NCBI GenBank assembly: GCA_903873955.1 | Contig: CAIQQL010000150.1 | Location: forward strand, 1 to 10,805 | Direction: 5' to 3' | Source of the DNA: an uncultured archaeon | GTDB taxonomy: Archaea > Nanobdellota > Nanobdellia > Pacearchaeales > GW2011-AR1 | DNA: 10,805 nt | Shown: piece after piece, positions 1 through 6,140 of the stretch | Layout: the number at the start of each line of letters is the position of its first letter | How positions within the stretch are numbered: the first letter of the stretch is position 1 | Notes under the pieces: model-generated | Database searches by the model: none | What the model was told of the DNA's origin: nothing | The model's input: only the letters and a program-made list of their open reading frames with translations | Translations under genes and position numbers: made by a program

Positions 1-252
1 GAAGTCTTTGTCTTTATCCACAAACTGATTTGCCGGATGGGATGCAAAACTTTTGGCTGACATTTCAAAAAGAGTGAGAAGAGTTTCAATCTGGTGCGAA
101 AGCCTGTCAAATTTTTCTGCGAGATTAGTATGAACTTTTTGTAAGTCAACGAGATTTTCAACAAGCCTTTCCTGCAGTTGCTCATAAGCAACAAGGGCTT
201 CTTTTATCTCCTTCTTACTAGGAGTGGTACCTCTTGTTTTTTGCTCCGGCAT
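1..252 (-). CDS. Small helical (coiled-coil) protein, N-terminal part, runs off left edge
   Basis: The first 84 codons are visible, from an ATG at 252-250 to the window edge, with no stop. After a short basic, Thr/Pro/Ser-containing N-terminus (about residues 1-13) the chain is strongly helix-forming, with regularly spaced Leu/Val (LVENLVDLQKVHTNLAEKF, then LSHQIETLLTLFEMSAKSF). There is no transmembrane segment or catalytic motif. The pattern resembles short conserved proteins of unknown function that I associate with Woesearchaeota/Pacearchaeota; that is recollection, not a search. The ATG is chosen because a TATA-like box (274-281) ends 21 nt upstream, the spacing seen before most other starts in this window. 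The frame stays open upstream, through the antisense of the tRNA, but offers no ATG/GTG/TTG before this start in the 253-362 interval. Function unknown. Confidence 0.7.
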   Translation of the reverse strand, partial: MPEQKTRGTTPSKKEIKEALVAYEQLQERLVENLVDLQKVHTNLAEKFDRLSHQIETLLTLFEMSAKSFASHPANQFVDKDKDF

Positions 253-273
253 AAGAAAAGCAAGGGCTTTTTG

Positions 274-281
274 TTTATAAA
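274..281 (-). promoter_or_regulatory. TATA-box for the small helical protein gene
   Basis: Reads TTTATAAA on the minus strand and ends 21 nt before the ATG at 252. This is the distance expected if transcription starts at or within a few bases of the start codon, so the mRNA is probably leaderless. Confidence 0.6.
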
Positions 282-326
282 TGTTGCCGTTGACAACGCC
301 GAGAATAAAGGTCTGACTGCAGTAAA

Positions 327-334
327 GCTTAAAA
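327..334 (+). promoter_or_regulatory. Possible TATA-like box for tRNA-Trp
   Basis: GCTTAAAA lies 28 nt upstream of the mature tRNA 5' end. Archaeal tRNA genes use TATA/BRE promoters upstream, and this spacing would allow a few nucleotides of 5' leader to be removed by RNase P. It is the only candidate in the short interval, and the match is weak. Confidence 0.35.
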
Positions 335-362
335 CCTTCCTTTTCAAAGTAATCTGAAGAAA

Positions 363-433
363 GGGTCCATAGTATAATGGCAGTATAAACGGCTCCAGAC
401 CGTTTGGCGGGGGTTCGATTCCTCCTGGACCCA
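363..433 (+). tRNA. tRNA-Trp (anticodon CCA)
   Basis: A full cloverleaf can be folded by hand. The acceptor stem pairs GGGTCCA with TGGACCC (7 bp) and the discriminator is A433. The D arm is short (GTAT against GTAT, with wobble pairs) with GG in its loop. The anticodon stem pairs AACGG with CCGTT around the loop CTCCAGA, giving anticodon CCA. A four-base variable loop follows, then the T arm GGGGG/CCTCC with loop TTCGATT. Length is 71 nt, with no intron in the anticodon loop, although many archaeal tRNA-Trp genes carry one. CCA is not encoded. It decodes UGG as tryptophan. Its 3' end lies one base from the stop codon of the convergent YhgE/Pip-like gene. Confidence 0.95.
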
Positions 434-434
434 G

Positions 435-2189
435 TTATATTTCTAAGGGAGGATGCAAGTCGAGAAGAGTGATTTTCTTTCTGGTCATGAGCATTCGAAT
501 GATCAGCGCCCCAACCAAAAATCCTGCTATGATGATGAACTCTGTTGTTGCGATGGAAAGGCTGCGTTCTAAAATAAGCTCCCGAAGGCCGATGACTCCA
601 TAGGTCATGGGTAAAAGGGGATTCACATTCTGGAAGAATGCAGGGCTCGTCTCGACAGGGAAGGTTCCTGCACTAGAGGTCAGTTGAAGCATAAGAAGGA
701 GGATTGCAGGGATCTCCCCGGCTTTTCCGAAGAGGAAAATAAAGAATTGGATGATCGCAATAAATGTCCAAGACAACAGGATGGTGAAAAGGACGAAAAG
801 GAATGTATGCTTGACTTCGAGACCTAAGACATTGAACAAGATCAGGTCAAGAACCAACGCCTGCAGCATCCCTATGCTTGCGGGGACAATAAACTTGCCG
901 AGGGTGATAGATCTGCGCGAGAACCCTGAAAGGGCCAGTTTTAATTCCTTAGGGGAAATGACGAGCAGTAAGATGAGGCCCCCGACCCAGAGGGAAAGCT
1001 GGATAAAATAAGGTGCAAGTCCAGTTCCATAGGTTATCTCAGTCGTCTGGTCTTGTTTTAGTTCGACAGGATGGAGCTGCATATAGGCTATGCTTCGTAT
1101 ACGTTCATCAGGATATTCGCGATCAAGTCTTCCTTGCTCCTTGTTCACTTCGCTGCTGATGTTTGTGGCACCACGATATGCCTGTCGTATACCATCAGAG
1201 AGGTCTTCGCTTCCATGGTATGCTTTGTTAATACCTGAATCCAAGGACTGCGCCGATGCGGCTGCAGTGGCTATGCTTTCGTTATAGGTGGCTAGCTCAT
1301 CTGAAAGAGTTTGTTGGGCGAAGAACAGTTGGTTTTTCTTCTCTTTGACCAATAGCATTTGTGCATAGGAAGAATCATTGATCATGCCTGCAGCATGTAA
1401 TTTGCTTAAGGAAAGAAAGATAGTGTCCAGTGCAAAAGAGAGGTTTGTGCTTGACTGTGATAACATGTTGGACCCTGAAGCGAGGGCGCTGCTAGCATCG
1501 GAAAGAGAGATAAGGCCTCTGGAGAGCTGGTCACTCCCGTCATTGATCTCCTGTAGACCTTCTTTGAGGTCTACTGATCCATCATAGGCCTCCCTAAGTC
1601 CTGTTTGTAGGTCTCCAGTACCTGTGTTCATCTTAGAGATGTTTTCACGAAGGGAAGGTAGTTGTCGTAATGCCTCTTCAATATAGAGGTCGCTGACATG
1701 CTTGTTGGTCTCCTGTGCAAGTTCTTCAGCGATACTGCGGGCAATCTTGGCCCCTAGAAAACTCGTCGCATCTCTTGATTCAAAGACTAGAGTGGCATTA
1801 TGGGGTGAAGGATTGGTGATGGAAAGGATGTTCTGGGTAAAATCCTTGGGTATGGTGAGCACTCCATAATACTGTCTCTGGGAAAGACCTGCATGTGCTT
1901 TGGTCAATGAGACAACGGAGAAACTGATATTGCTCTCTTTTTGAAGACGTGATACAAGTTCATCTCCCGCATTAGTGTAGGTCCCATTATTGTTCCCACC
2001 CATATCAAGATTGACTATGGCAAGAGGGATTTTGTCAACATTTCCATAAGGATTCCAGAATGCCCAAAGGTACAGGACACCATACGCTAAAGGCAGGAGG
2101 ATGATGACGAATATGGCAAATAGCTTGAACTTGTCTCTACTGATGCTGATAAAATCGCTTTTGGCGATACGAAAACTATCTCCTAGCAT
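435..2189 (-). CDS. YhgE/Pip-type ABC-2 membrane protein
   Basis: This is a 584-residue membrane protein with the layout of the YhgE/Pip family, named after the phage-infection protein of Gram-positive bacteria. One transmembrane helix lies near the N-terminus (about 23-44), followed by a family-type segment (IPLAIVNLDMGG) that begins a roughly 340-residue external region. Low-complexity helical repeats follow, rich in Gly-Ser-Leu (SVDLKEGLQEINDGSDQLS and relatives), then a C-terminal block of about five helices (390-570). That block contains the ABC-2 hallmark GTFPV...NPLLPMTYGV. The ATG at 2189 is preferred over an upstream in-frame ATG at 2213 because AAAGGAG (2202-2196) stands 6 nt before it and the chain then starts directly with the family-like N-terminus. 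It overlaps the upstream ATP-binding-like gene by 14 nt, so the two probably form one transporter or export unit. Substrate unknown. Confidence 0.82.
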   Translation of the reverse strand: MLGDSFRIAKSDFISISRDKFKLFAIFVIILLPLAYGVLYLWAFWNPYGNVDKIPLAIVNLDMGGNNNGTYTNAGDELVSRLQKESNISFSVVSLTKAHAGLSQRQYYGVLTIPKDFTQNILSITNPSPHNATLVFESRDATSFLGAKIARSIAEELAQETNKHVSDLYIEEALRQLPSLRENISKMNTGTGDLQTGLREAYDGSVDLKEGLQEINDGSDQLSRGLISLSDASSALASGSNMLSQSSTNLSFALDTIFLSLSKLHAAGMINDSSYAQMLLVKEKKNQLFFAQQTLSDELATYNESIATAAASAQSLDSGINKAYHGSEDLSDGIRQAYRGATNISSEVNKEQGRLDREYPDERIRSIAYMQLHPVELKQDQTTEITYGTGLAPYFIQLSLWVGGLILLLVISPKELKLALSGFSRRSITLGKFIVPASIGMLQALVLDLILFNVLGLEVKHTFLFVLFTILLSWTFIAIIQFFIFLFGKAGEIPAILLLMLQLTSSAGTFPVETSPAFFQNVNPLLPMTYGVIGLRELILERSLSIATTEFIIIAGFLVGALIIRMLMTRKKITLLDLHPPLEI

Positions 2190-2814
2190 GGTGCTCTCCT
2201 TTGGGCAGTTCAATCACTCTTGCATGGGCCATCTTTGCTTCTTCTTGTGAGGGAGTGGTGAAAAGCAGGGCTGGGGGTCGAAGGGAGAGGAAAAAATCCC
2301 AAAACTTTTTTCTTTCAGGGTCTGTCAGATTTTTGGTTGGTTCATGTAAAAGTATGCAATGGGGGTTATGTAATAGGCTCAGTGCTGCACAAAATTGAGC
2401 ATACTCAAGAAAGGATAATGCTGAAACTTTTGAATCTTTTAATTTGGCAAATCCCCACATGGAAAGATAATGGCCTGCTTCATGACGTGTCAGCCTTCTT
2501 CCCTTTGATGCAGAGAAATAACATAGGCTTTCTTGTAAGGTCATGGTTGGAAGCAGTGGAAAAAAAGGGTCTTGTGCGCCAAAAGAAAAGAAATCCCTTG
2601 ACTTTTTTAGGGCAGGTCTAATTTGGACTGCTTGTCGTGATATCCCGCTAAGTTTTCCAGAGAGGGCTAAAAGAAGTTCAAGGGTCCCTTGCTCTGTTGA
2701 TCCCACCAGAGCGACGCGCTCATCCATAAAAACTGAAAAATGCACGGGAGAAAGAAGCAGCTTACCAAAATGTGTTATGCTTAAATCCTTTACAATGATG
2801 AGTGGCTGGTCCAT
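2176..2814 (-). CDS. Divergent ABC-transporter ATPase-like protein, probably not a normal ATPase
   Basis: The 212 residues follow the ABC nucleotide-binding-domain plan, but most ATP-contact motifs are altered. The Walker A position reads GSTEQGTL (38-45), with Thr in place of the invariant Lys. The Q-loop Gln is kept (AQDPFF, Q81). The signature LSGGQ position reads LSFLE (133-137). Walker B reads CILLHEPT, with His157 where Asp is expected but Glu158 retained. The switch His position reads TTPSQEEA, with Pro188. The overall order and spacing of the domain, and DPERKK after Walker B, still identify the fold. Partner: the overlapping YhgE/Pip-type membrane protein. A TATA-like box at 2848-2855 and GGAAGG just before the ATG suggest a short leader. 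Weak or absent ATP hydrolysis is inferred from the residues. The open frame is intact, so it does not look like a decaying pseudogene. Confidence 0.72.
   Translation of the reverse strand: MDQPLIIVKDLSITHFGKLLLSPVHFSVFMDERVALVGSTEQGTLELLLALSGKLSGISRQAVQIRPALKKSRDFFSFGAQDPFFPLLPTMTLQESLCYFSASKGRRLTRHEAGHYLSMWGFAKLKDSKVSALSFLEYAQFCAALSLLHNPHCILLHEPTKNLTDPERKKFWDFFLSLRPPALLFTTPSQEEAKMAHARVIELPKGEHHARR
2196..2202 (-). promoter_or_regulatory. Shine-Dalgarno site deciding the YhgE/Pip start
   Basis: AAAGGAG on the minus strand, 6 nt before the ATG at 2189 and inside the end of the upstream gene. It favours this start over the in-frame ATG at 2213, and it fits coupled translation within a two-gene unit. 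Confidence 0.7.
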
Positions 2815-2833
2815 ATGCCCTTCCTTTAGCTAG

Positions 2834-2841
2834 TAAAAAAA
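2834..2841 (-). terminator. T-tract after the HAD gene
   Basis: A run of about seven T on the minus strand, preceded by CCTCC, lies roughly 40 nt beyond the HAD stop codon. Archaeal RNA polymerase can terminate at U-tracts without a hairpin. It also sits between the next gene's TATA box and its start codon, so it could instead be just part of that promoter region. Confidence 0.3.
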
Positions 2842-2847
2842 GGAGGG

Positions 2848-2855
2848 ATTTAAAT
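2848..2855 (-). promoter_or_regulatory. TATA-like box for the ABC-like / YhgE unit
   Basis: ATTTAAAT ends 33 nt before the ATG at 2814, farther than in the neighbouring genes. A transcript from it would carry a leader of about 8-10 nt containing the SD-like GGAAGG. This would be the one unit here with a short leader at its first gene. Confidence 0.45.
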
Positions 2856-2880
2856 TTATCGAGAGGAGAAAATGGGCAGG

Positions 2881-3552
2881 TTATGCTTCAATCTTTTTGA
2901 GCTCTGGTACGAGGTCTTTTACTTTGGAGAGAATGGCTTTTGCTCCCGCTTCACGTAAGGTCTTGGCTGATGTGTATCCTGTGGTCACTCCAATGAAATC
3001 CATTTTTGCTCGCTTTGCAGCAAGGGCGTCATAGACTGAATCTCCGACCATCAGACATCGCTGTGGAGGTACCCTTAATTTTTTTGAGACCAGTAAAAGT
3101 TCTTCTGGGAAAGGCTTGCCCTTTTTCACATCATTGATGGTTATGATGGCGTCAAACAATTCCTGGAAATCTCTATTGGTGGAGTGTATCGCGGTCGATT
3201 TTGATGAACCTGTGGCAATGGCAAGCATATAGTCGAAGCGCAGGTCTTCAAGGGCTTTCATGGCCCCTGGAAAGACGATGTTTTTCCTGCCTAAAAACTT
3301 GAAATAATGGTATCTCCTTTCTTCATAGAGATCATTGACGTTTTCCTTGAGGGCATATCTTCTTTTGAGTTCAGCAAGGATCTTTTTTGTAGGAAGTCCG
3401 ATGATGCGTCGCATATGTTCTTCTTCGATGCGGATATTGCGTTCCAGCAAGAGGTCCTTGAATGCAAGGACGTGGAGCGGGAGGGAGTCGATGAGGGTCC
3501 CATCTAGGTCAAAGATGAGAGCTCGATATTTGTGTTGGAGGGAGGTCATCAT
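2881..3552 (-). CDS. HAD-superfamily phosphatase-like hydrolase
   Basis: At 223 residues this has the normal length for a HAD hydrolase with a helical cap of the phosphoglycolate phosphatase / beta-phosphoglucomutase type. All four HAD motifs are visible: DLDGT (Asp15 nucleophile, Asp17 acid/base), the motif II Thr in IATGSSKS (Thr114), the motif III Lys in GKPFPEE (Lys146), and GDSVYD (Asp171, Asp175) for Mg2+ binding. The cap domain spans about residues 20-95. It is expected to be a cytosolic hydrolase of small phosphorylated metabolites; the substrate cannot be read from the sequence. Two adjacent ATGs open the gene, and the first sits 21 nt after a TATA-like TTTTTATC (3581-3574). It has no overlap with its neighbours, so it is probably a single-gene unit. 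Confidence 0.88.
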   Translation of the reverse strand: MMTSLQHKYRALIFDLDGTLIDSLPLHVLAFKDLLLERNIRIEEEHMRRIIGLPTKKILAELKRRYALKENVNDLYEERRYHYFKFLGRKNIVFPGAMKALEDLRFDYMLAIATGSSKSTAIHSTNRDFQELFDAIITINDVKKGKPFPEELLLVSKKLRVPPQRCLMVGDSVYDALAAKRAKMDFIGVTTGYTSAKTLREAGAKAILSKVKDLVPELKKIEA

Positions 3553-3573
3553 AGCCGTCGTTAAAATAAAATG

Positions 3574-3581
3574 GATAAAAA
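3574..3581 (-). promoter_or_regulatory. Possible TATA-like box for the HAD gene
   Basis: TTTTTATC on the minus strand ends 21 nt before the first of two adjacent ATGs. The spacing matches the other promoters here, but the element lies inside a T-rich tract, so chance is likely enough to keep confidence modest. Confidence 0.4.
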
Positions 3582-3595
3582 AGAAAAAGAAAAAA
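3577..3595 (-). terminator. T-rich terminator after the TPM-LemA-membrane protein cluster
   Basis: Three closely spaced runs of five to six T, each separated by a single C, begin about 10 nt after the stop codon of the four-helix membrane protein. No hairpin is seen. Oligo-U tracts alone are typical archaeal termination signals. It overlaps the probable HAD promoter. Confidence 0.55.
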
Positions 3596-3605
3596 TTAAA
3601 GGGAC

Positions 3606-3977
3606 TTAGTCCTCTTCGAGCGCGAAAACGTTCTTGATTGCTACAATGATAGTAGCAGGAACGAAAACCATCATCATTGCTGGAAGGATGCCTCTTACAA
3701 CTGGGACTCGATTCATCACTCCTGCACCAAGGGCGCCTGCGATGATGATCACTGCTCCAGACATAAGGAATGGAACGGTCTCTTCTTCAGTCGCATTAAG
3801 TAATCCTATAATACAACCGATGACGACTAGTGTGACTAACCAAATATCATCGACTTTGCTCATATATTCAAAAAGCAGGCCAACAATTATTGCGAGAATC
3901 ATACCACTAAAAAAAGCCCATCTTCCAATGAACTTATTTGATTTTTTCGCTTTTGACTCTTTTGTGTCTCTTGCCAT
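3606..3977 (-). CDS. Small four-helix membrane protein, function unknown
   Basis: The 123 residues begin with a basic, hydrophilic stretch (about 1-17) followed by four predicted transmembrane segments (about 20-37, 45-60, 70-90 and 95-115), and the chain ends in acidic ALEED. No catalytic motif is evident. The family is not recognised; similar short hydrophobic proteins occur in DPANN genomes, as far as I recall. The start is supported by a strong SD sequence, AGGAGGT (3987-3981), ending 3 nt before the ATG, with no TATA box at leaderless spacing. It is therefore probably translated from a longer transcript with LemA, whose stop lies 33 nt upstream. Its position suggests a role with the TPM and LemA proteins at the membrane. 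Confidence 0.75.
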   Translation of the reverse strand: MARDTKESKAKKSNKFIGRWAFFSGMILAIIVGLLFEYMSKVDDIWLVTLVVIGCIIGLLNATEEETVPFLMSGAVIIIAGALGAGVMNRVPVVRGILPAMMMVFVPATIIVAIKNVFALEED

Positions 3978-3980
3978 AGT

Positions 3981-3990
3981 ACCTCCTTTT
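3981..3990 (-). promoter_or_regulatory. Strong Shine-Dalgarno site
   Basis: AAAAGGAGGT, close to a perfect anti-16S match, 3 nt before the ATG at 3977. This is the strongest SD in the window. It marks an internal gene of a transcription unit, in contrast with the leaderless first genes. Confidence 0.75.
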
Positions 3991-4010
3991 ATTTTTGTCT
4001 AAGATAGATT

Positions 4011-4616
4011 TTACGGTAATTTTCCGTTGCCTAAGCTAGGTGTCTGCATGGACCCTGCTTGGGCAGTATAATACTCTTTTTCTTTGAAGCCGAACATCCC
4101 TGCGATGATTGAGGCAGGAAACTGTCGAATTGCAACATTATATGACTGTAATGACTGGATATACCTTCCTCTGGCTACAGTAATCCTATTTTGGGTCCCG
4201 GTCAGTTCATCGGTTAAGGCGACATATTGTTTGTTTGCCTGCAGTACGGGGTAATTTTCTGTAACTGCAGAGACAAATGCGGTTATTCCATTGTTCATCT
4301 GTTGCCCAGCGGCGTCTTTGCTTGCAGGGGTTTGTGCATTTGCCCAGCTTGCTCTTGCTGTGACCACATCCTTCACAAACTTCGTCTCCGCATTGACTGA
4401 ACTTGAGGTTACGGAAACAAGATTAGGGATCAGGTCTGCCTGTCGTTGGTATTGACTTTCTACCTCGCTCCATTTTCCTTTGGTGTCCTGGTCAAGTGTC
4501 ACAAGACTGTTATATGAAGACCAGACAAACCCTACAATGATAAGACCTATCACCAAAATGACTGCAAGAACAATGAGCACTACTGCTCCGGCGCCTAGGC
4601 CCTTTTTATTATTCAT
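4011..4616 (-). CDS. lemA: LemA family membrane protein
   Basis: A 201-residue protein with one N-terminal transmembrane helix (about 9-31) followed by the family pattern: YNSLVTLDQDTKGKWSEVES, then QRQADLIPNLVSVT at about 56-69, then long helices with ENYPVLQANKQY and YNVAIRQFPASIIAGMFGFK near the end. LemA proteins are single-pass, mostly helical membrane proteins of unclear biochemical role, found in bacteria and many archaea, and frequently encoded beside TPM-domain proteins, as here. A TATA-like element (4645-4638) ends 21 nt before the ATG, so it can have its own leaderless transcript as well as read-through from the TPM gene only 30 nt upstream. Confidence 0.92.
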   Translation of the reverse strand: MNNKKGLGAGAVVLIVLAVILVIGLIIVGFVWSSYNSLVTLDQDTKGKWSEVESQYQRQADLIPNLVSVTSSSVNAETKFVKDVVTARASWANAQTPASKDAAGQQMNNGITAFVSAVTENYPVLQANKQYVALTDELTGTQNRITVARGRYIQSLQSYNVAIRQFPASIIAGMFGFKEKEYYTAQAGSMQTPSLGNGKLP

Positions 4617-4637
4617 GAAAATACTACTCTACGGTAA

Positions 4638-4645
4638 TTTAAAAA
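4638..4645 (-). promoter_or_regulatory. TATA-like box for lemA
   Basis: TTTTTAAA on the minus strand ends 21 nt before the lemA ATG, directly after the TPM gene's stop codon region. It suggests an internal leaderless promoter in the cluster. Confidence 0.5.
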
Positions 4646-4646
4646 C

Positions 4647-5366
4647 CTATCTTCCAGCACCGCCGCCTCCACTGCCACCACCCCCAAATCCTCCTCCACC
4701 AAAACCTCCACCCCCAAATCCTCCTCCACCAAAACCTCCGCCCCAAAATACAGGCCCTGCAAAACGGCTACTCCTGGCTCGTAAAACCATTAATATGACA
4801 AAGAATATGATCACTAAAACAATGATTGCAGGGATGACCTCGTTTTTTTGGGAGGTTGATGCTGTATTCCCTGAGCGGACTTCATCAGCATGTGTATTTA
4901 TTTCTTGGGAAACGGCTTTGGTAAATGCGATGATTCCTTGAACTGTCTGGTTTTGGTCACGAAGAGGGACATAATATTGATCTAGCAGACTTCCAACTTT
5001 TGAGTCAGGTAAAATGCCTTCTAGACCATATCCTACTTCTACCTCTATCCTATGCTCTTGTTGCGAATAGAGGATGAGCAAACCATTGTCCTTATCTTTC
5101 TGTCCGATTCCCCAGGCCTGGAAAAGTTTGGTCCTATATTCCGCAGGAGTGTCTGGGGCCGTGGTGTTCATGGTTACAACGACCACTTGGGCAGTGGTGT
5201 CCGATTCCAGCCTGTCCAATAGCGATTGGATTTGTGCTGAGTCGCTATTGCTGAACAGATGGGCAAAATCATTGAGACGAAGATTCGTATATTGTGGGAA
5301 GCTTTGGGCACTTACCATGAACGAACAGGCCAATAGTATGCTGAAGATTAGAAAGACTCCTCTCAT
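4647..5366 (-). CDS. TPM-domain (YgcG-type) secreted membrane protein with glycine-rich tail
   Basis: A 239-residue protein. The N-terminal signal peptide is hydrophobic (about 1-20, ending VSAQS). The TPM domain spans about 27-150, with the family features LNDFAHLFS, the TTAQVVVVTM strand, YRTKLFQAWGIGQKDKDNGL and VEVGYGLEG. A transmembrane helix (about 176-195) follows, then a tail of GGGGF repeats (about 208-239). TPM proteins are extracytoplasmic; some are reported phosphatases, others act in membrane-protein quality control, and their activity in archaea is unsettled. Neighbours: LemA 30 nt downstream, a pairing common to this family. Start: the signal peptide begins exactly at the ATG, and a TATA box (5396-5389) ends 22 nt before it. 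The repeat tail is encoded by a tandem DNA repeat and may vary in length. Confidence 0.9.
   Translation of the reverse strand: MRGVFLIFSILLACSFMVSAQSFPQYTNLRLNDFAHLFSNSDSAQIQSLLDRLESDTTAQVVVVTMNTTAPDTPAEYRTKLFQAWGIGQKDKDNGLLILYSQQEHRIEVEVGYGLEGILPDSKVGSLLDQYYVPLRDQNQTVQGIIAFTKAVSQEINTHADEVRSGNTASTSQKNEVIPAIIVLVIIFFVILMVLRARSSRFAGPVFWGGGFGGGGFGGGGFGGGGFGGGGSGGGGAGR
4655..4745 (-). repeat. Tandem repeat encoding the (GGGGF)n tail
   Basis: A GC-rich stretch with a 15-nt protein repeat (Gly-Gly-Gly-Gly-Phe/Ser/Ala). At DNA level it includes a near-exact 30-bp duplication, roughly 4686-4715 and 4716-4745. It keeps the reading frame. Such repeats are prone to slippage, so copy number may differ between strains or assemblies. 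Confidence 0.85.
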
Positions 5367-5388
5367 GGTTTTTTAGAGCTGTTGAAGC

Positions 5389-5396
5389 ATTTAAAG
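5389..5396 (-). promoter_or_regulatory. TATA-box for the TPM gene
   Basis: CTTTAAAT on the minus strand ends 22 nt before the ATG at 5366. Probable leaderless promoter of the TPM-lemA-membrane protein cluster. Confidence 0.55.
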
Positions 5397-5465
5397 TTTG
5401 CCGATAGTCAAGAAGAACTATTTTTTTACTTGAGGATAGTTAGAAACGGGTCTGCATTGCCGAAT

Positions 5466-6140
5466 TTAAAGTTTTTTCAGGATGTCTATCTCTTCAAATG
5501 AGATTGATGATCCACTAAATTTCGTGGCATAAAGCAGGGCTTCAAGGGCTTTGGCACCTTGCAGGTCAATGATTCCTTTTTTATAGGCTACAAAAACCAG
5601 TTCGGTAGAGCGGATAAACCTATATTTTGAGAAAGGACTCAGGTCTCTGGAGACTGCAGTGACACGTTGATGAAGCTTGTCTGACATGATCTTTTCAAGA
5701 CGTACGGGGTTTTCACAAAGGCAGCGGGTTGTCCTTTCATCTATGGCGATTAGCGTCTCGATGCTCTTCTTGTTGAGGATATCGCTCAGGGCCAAGCAGG
5801 AGATCTCCGCCTCACTTACAAGCTGCACCCACTTCCCGCGGATCTGTATGAAGTGGTTCGCAAGGTCCATGAGAGATTCGGTCTCAAGGTCAATCTCCTC
5901 TTCTTTGATGTCTAGTGCGGAGGGCATTTCAAGAATCCCTTTGTTCAGGAGATTTTGGATCCTCATAGCGCCTAATTCAAACCGCGGGACCCCTAATGGA
6001 CGGTCAATGATCTCATATTTCACTGCACGGGTGATGATGAATTTACCGTCAAATTTTTCTTTCATCTTTTCTAAGATATTGAGAAGGCCGTTCATTGAAA
6101 GATTGATCAACGTTCCCGAATCAAAAAGAAGCGCTTTCAT
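5466..6140 (-). CDS. PIN-domain nuclease-like protein with C-terminal extension
   Basis: 224 residues. The N-terminal two thirds fit a PIN domain: strand ALLFDSGTLINL with Asp7, a helix-rich segment with KYEII (Glu43), SEAEISCLALS (Glu110/Glu112) and the strand TLIAIDERTTR (Asp134). These acidic positions would bind the divalent metal of a PIN ribonuclease. Residues from about 146 to the end form an added region of unknown fold, making the protein clearly longer than VapC-type toxins (about 130-140). The start ATG overlaps the stop of the upstream HTH gene as ATGA, and GGAG lies 8 nt before it, so translation is probably coupled. An RNase role, as toxin or RNA-processing enzyme, is inferred from the fold and pairing; the target is unknown. 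Confidence 0.78.
   Translation of the reverse strand: MKALLFDSGTLINLSMNGLLNILEKMKEKFDGKFIITRAVKYEIIDRPLGVPRFELGAMRIQNLLNKGILEMPSALDIKEEEIDLETESLMDLANHFIQIRGKWVQLVSEAEISCLALSDILNKKSIETLIAIDERTTRCLCENPVRLEKIMSDKLHQRVTAVSRDLSPFSKYRFIRSTELVFVAYKKGIIDLQGAKALEALLYATKFSGSSISFEEIDILKKL

Noticed and set aside
3634..4002. A 122-codon plus-strand frame opposite the small membrane protein
   Set aside because: It mirrors the hydrophobic minus-strand gene, which has a strong SD and membrane topology; it has no promoter or SD of its own.
4012..4640. The 11-mer TACGGTAATTT present at 4012-4022 and 4630-4640
   Set aside because: One copy codes the LemA C-terminus and the other lies at its promoter; 11 bases of identity in AT-rich DNA is weak evidence for a functional repeat.
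4480..4941. Plus-strand frame with a proline-rich stretch
   Set aside because: The proline run is simply the complement of the glycine codons of the TPM tail.
5404..5427. Plus-strand stem ATAGT/ACTAT followed by seven T, like a terminator
   Set aside because: No plus-strand gene lies upstream; on the minus strand, where genes are, it reads as an A-tract.
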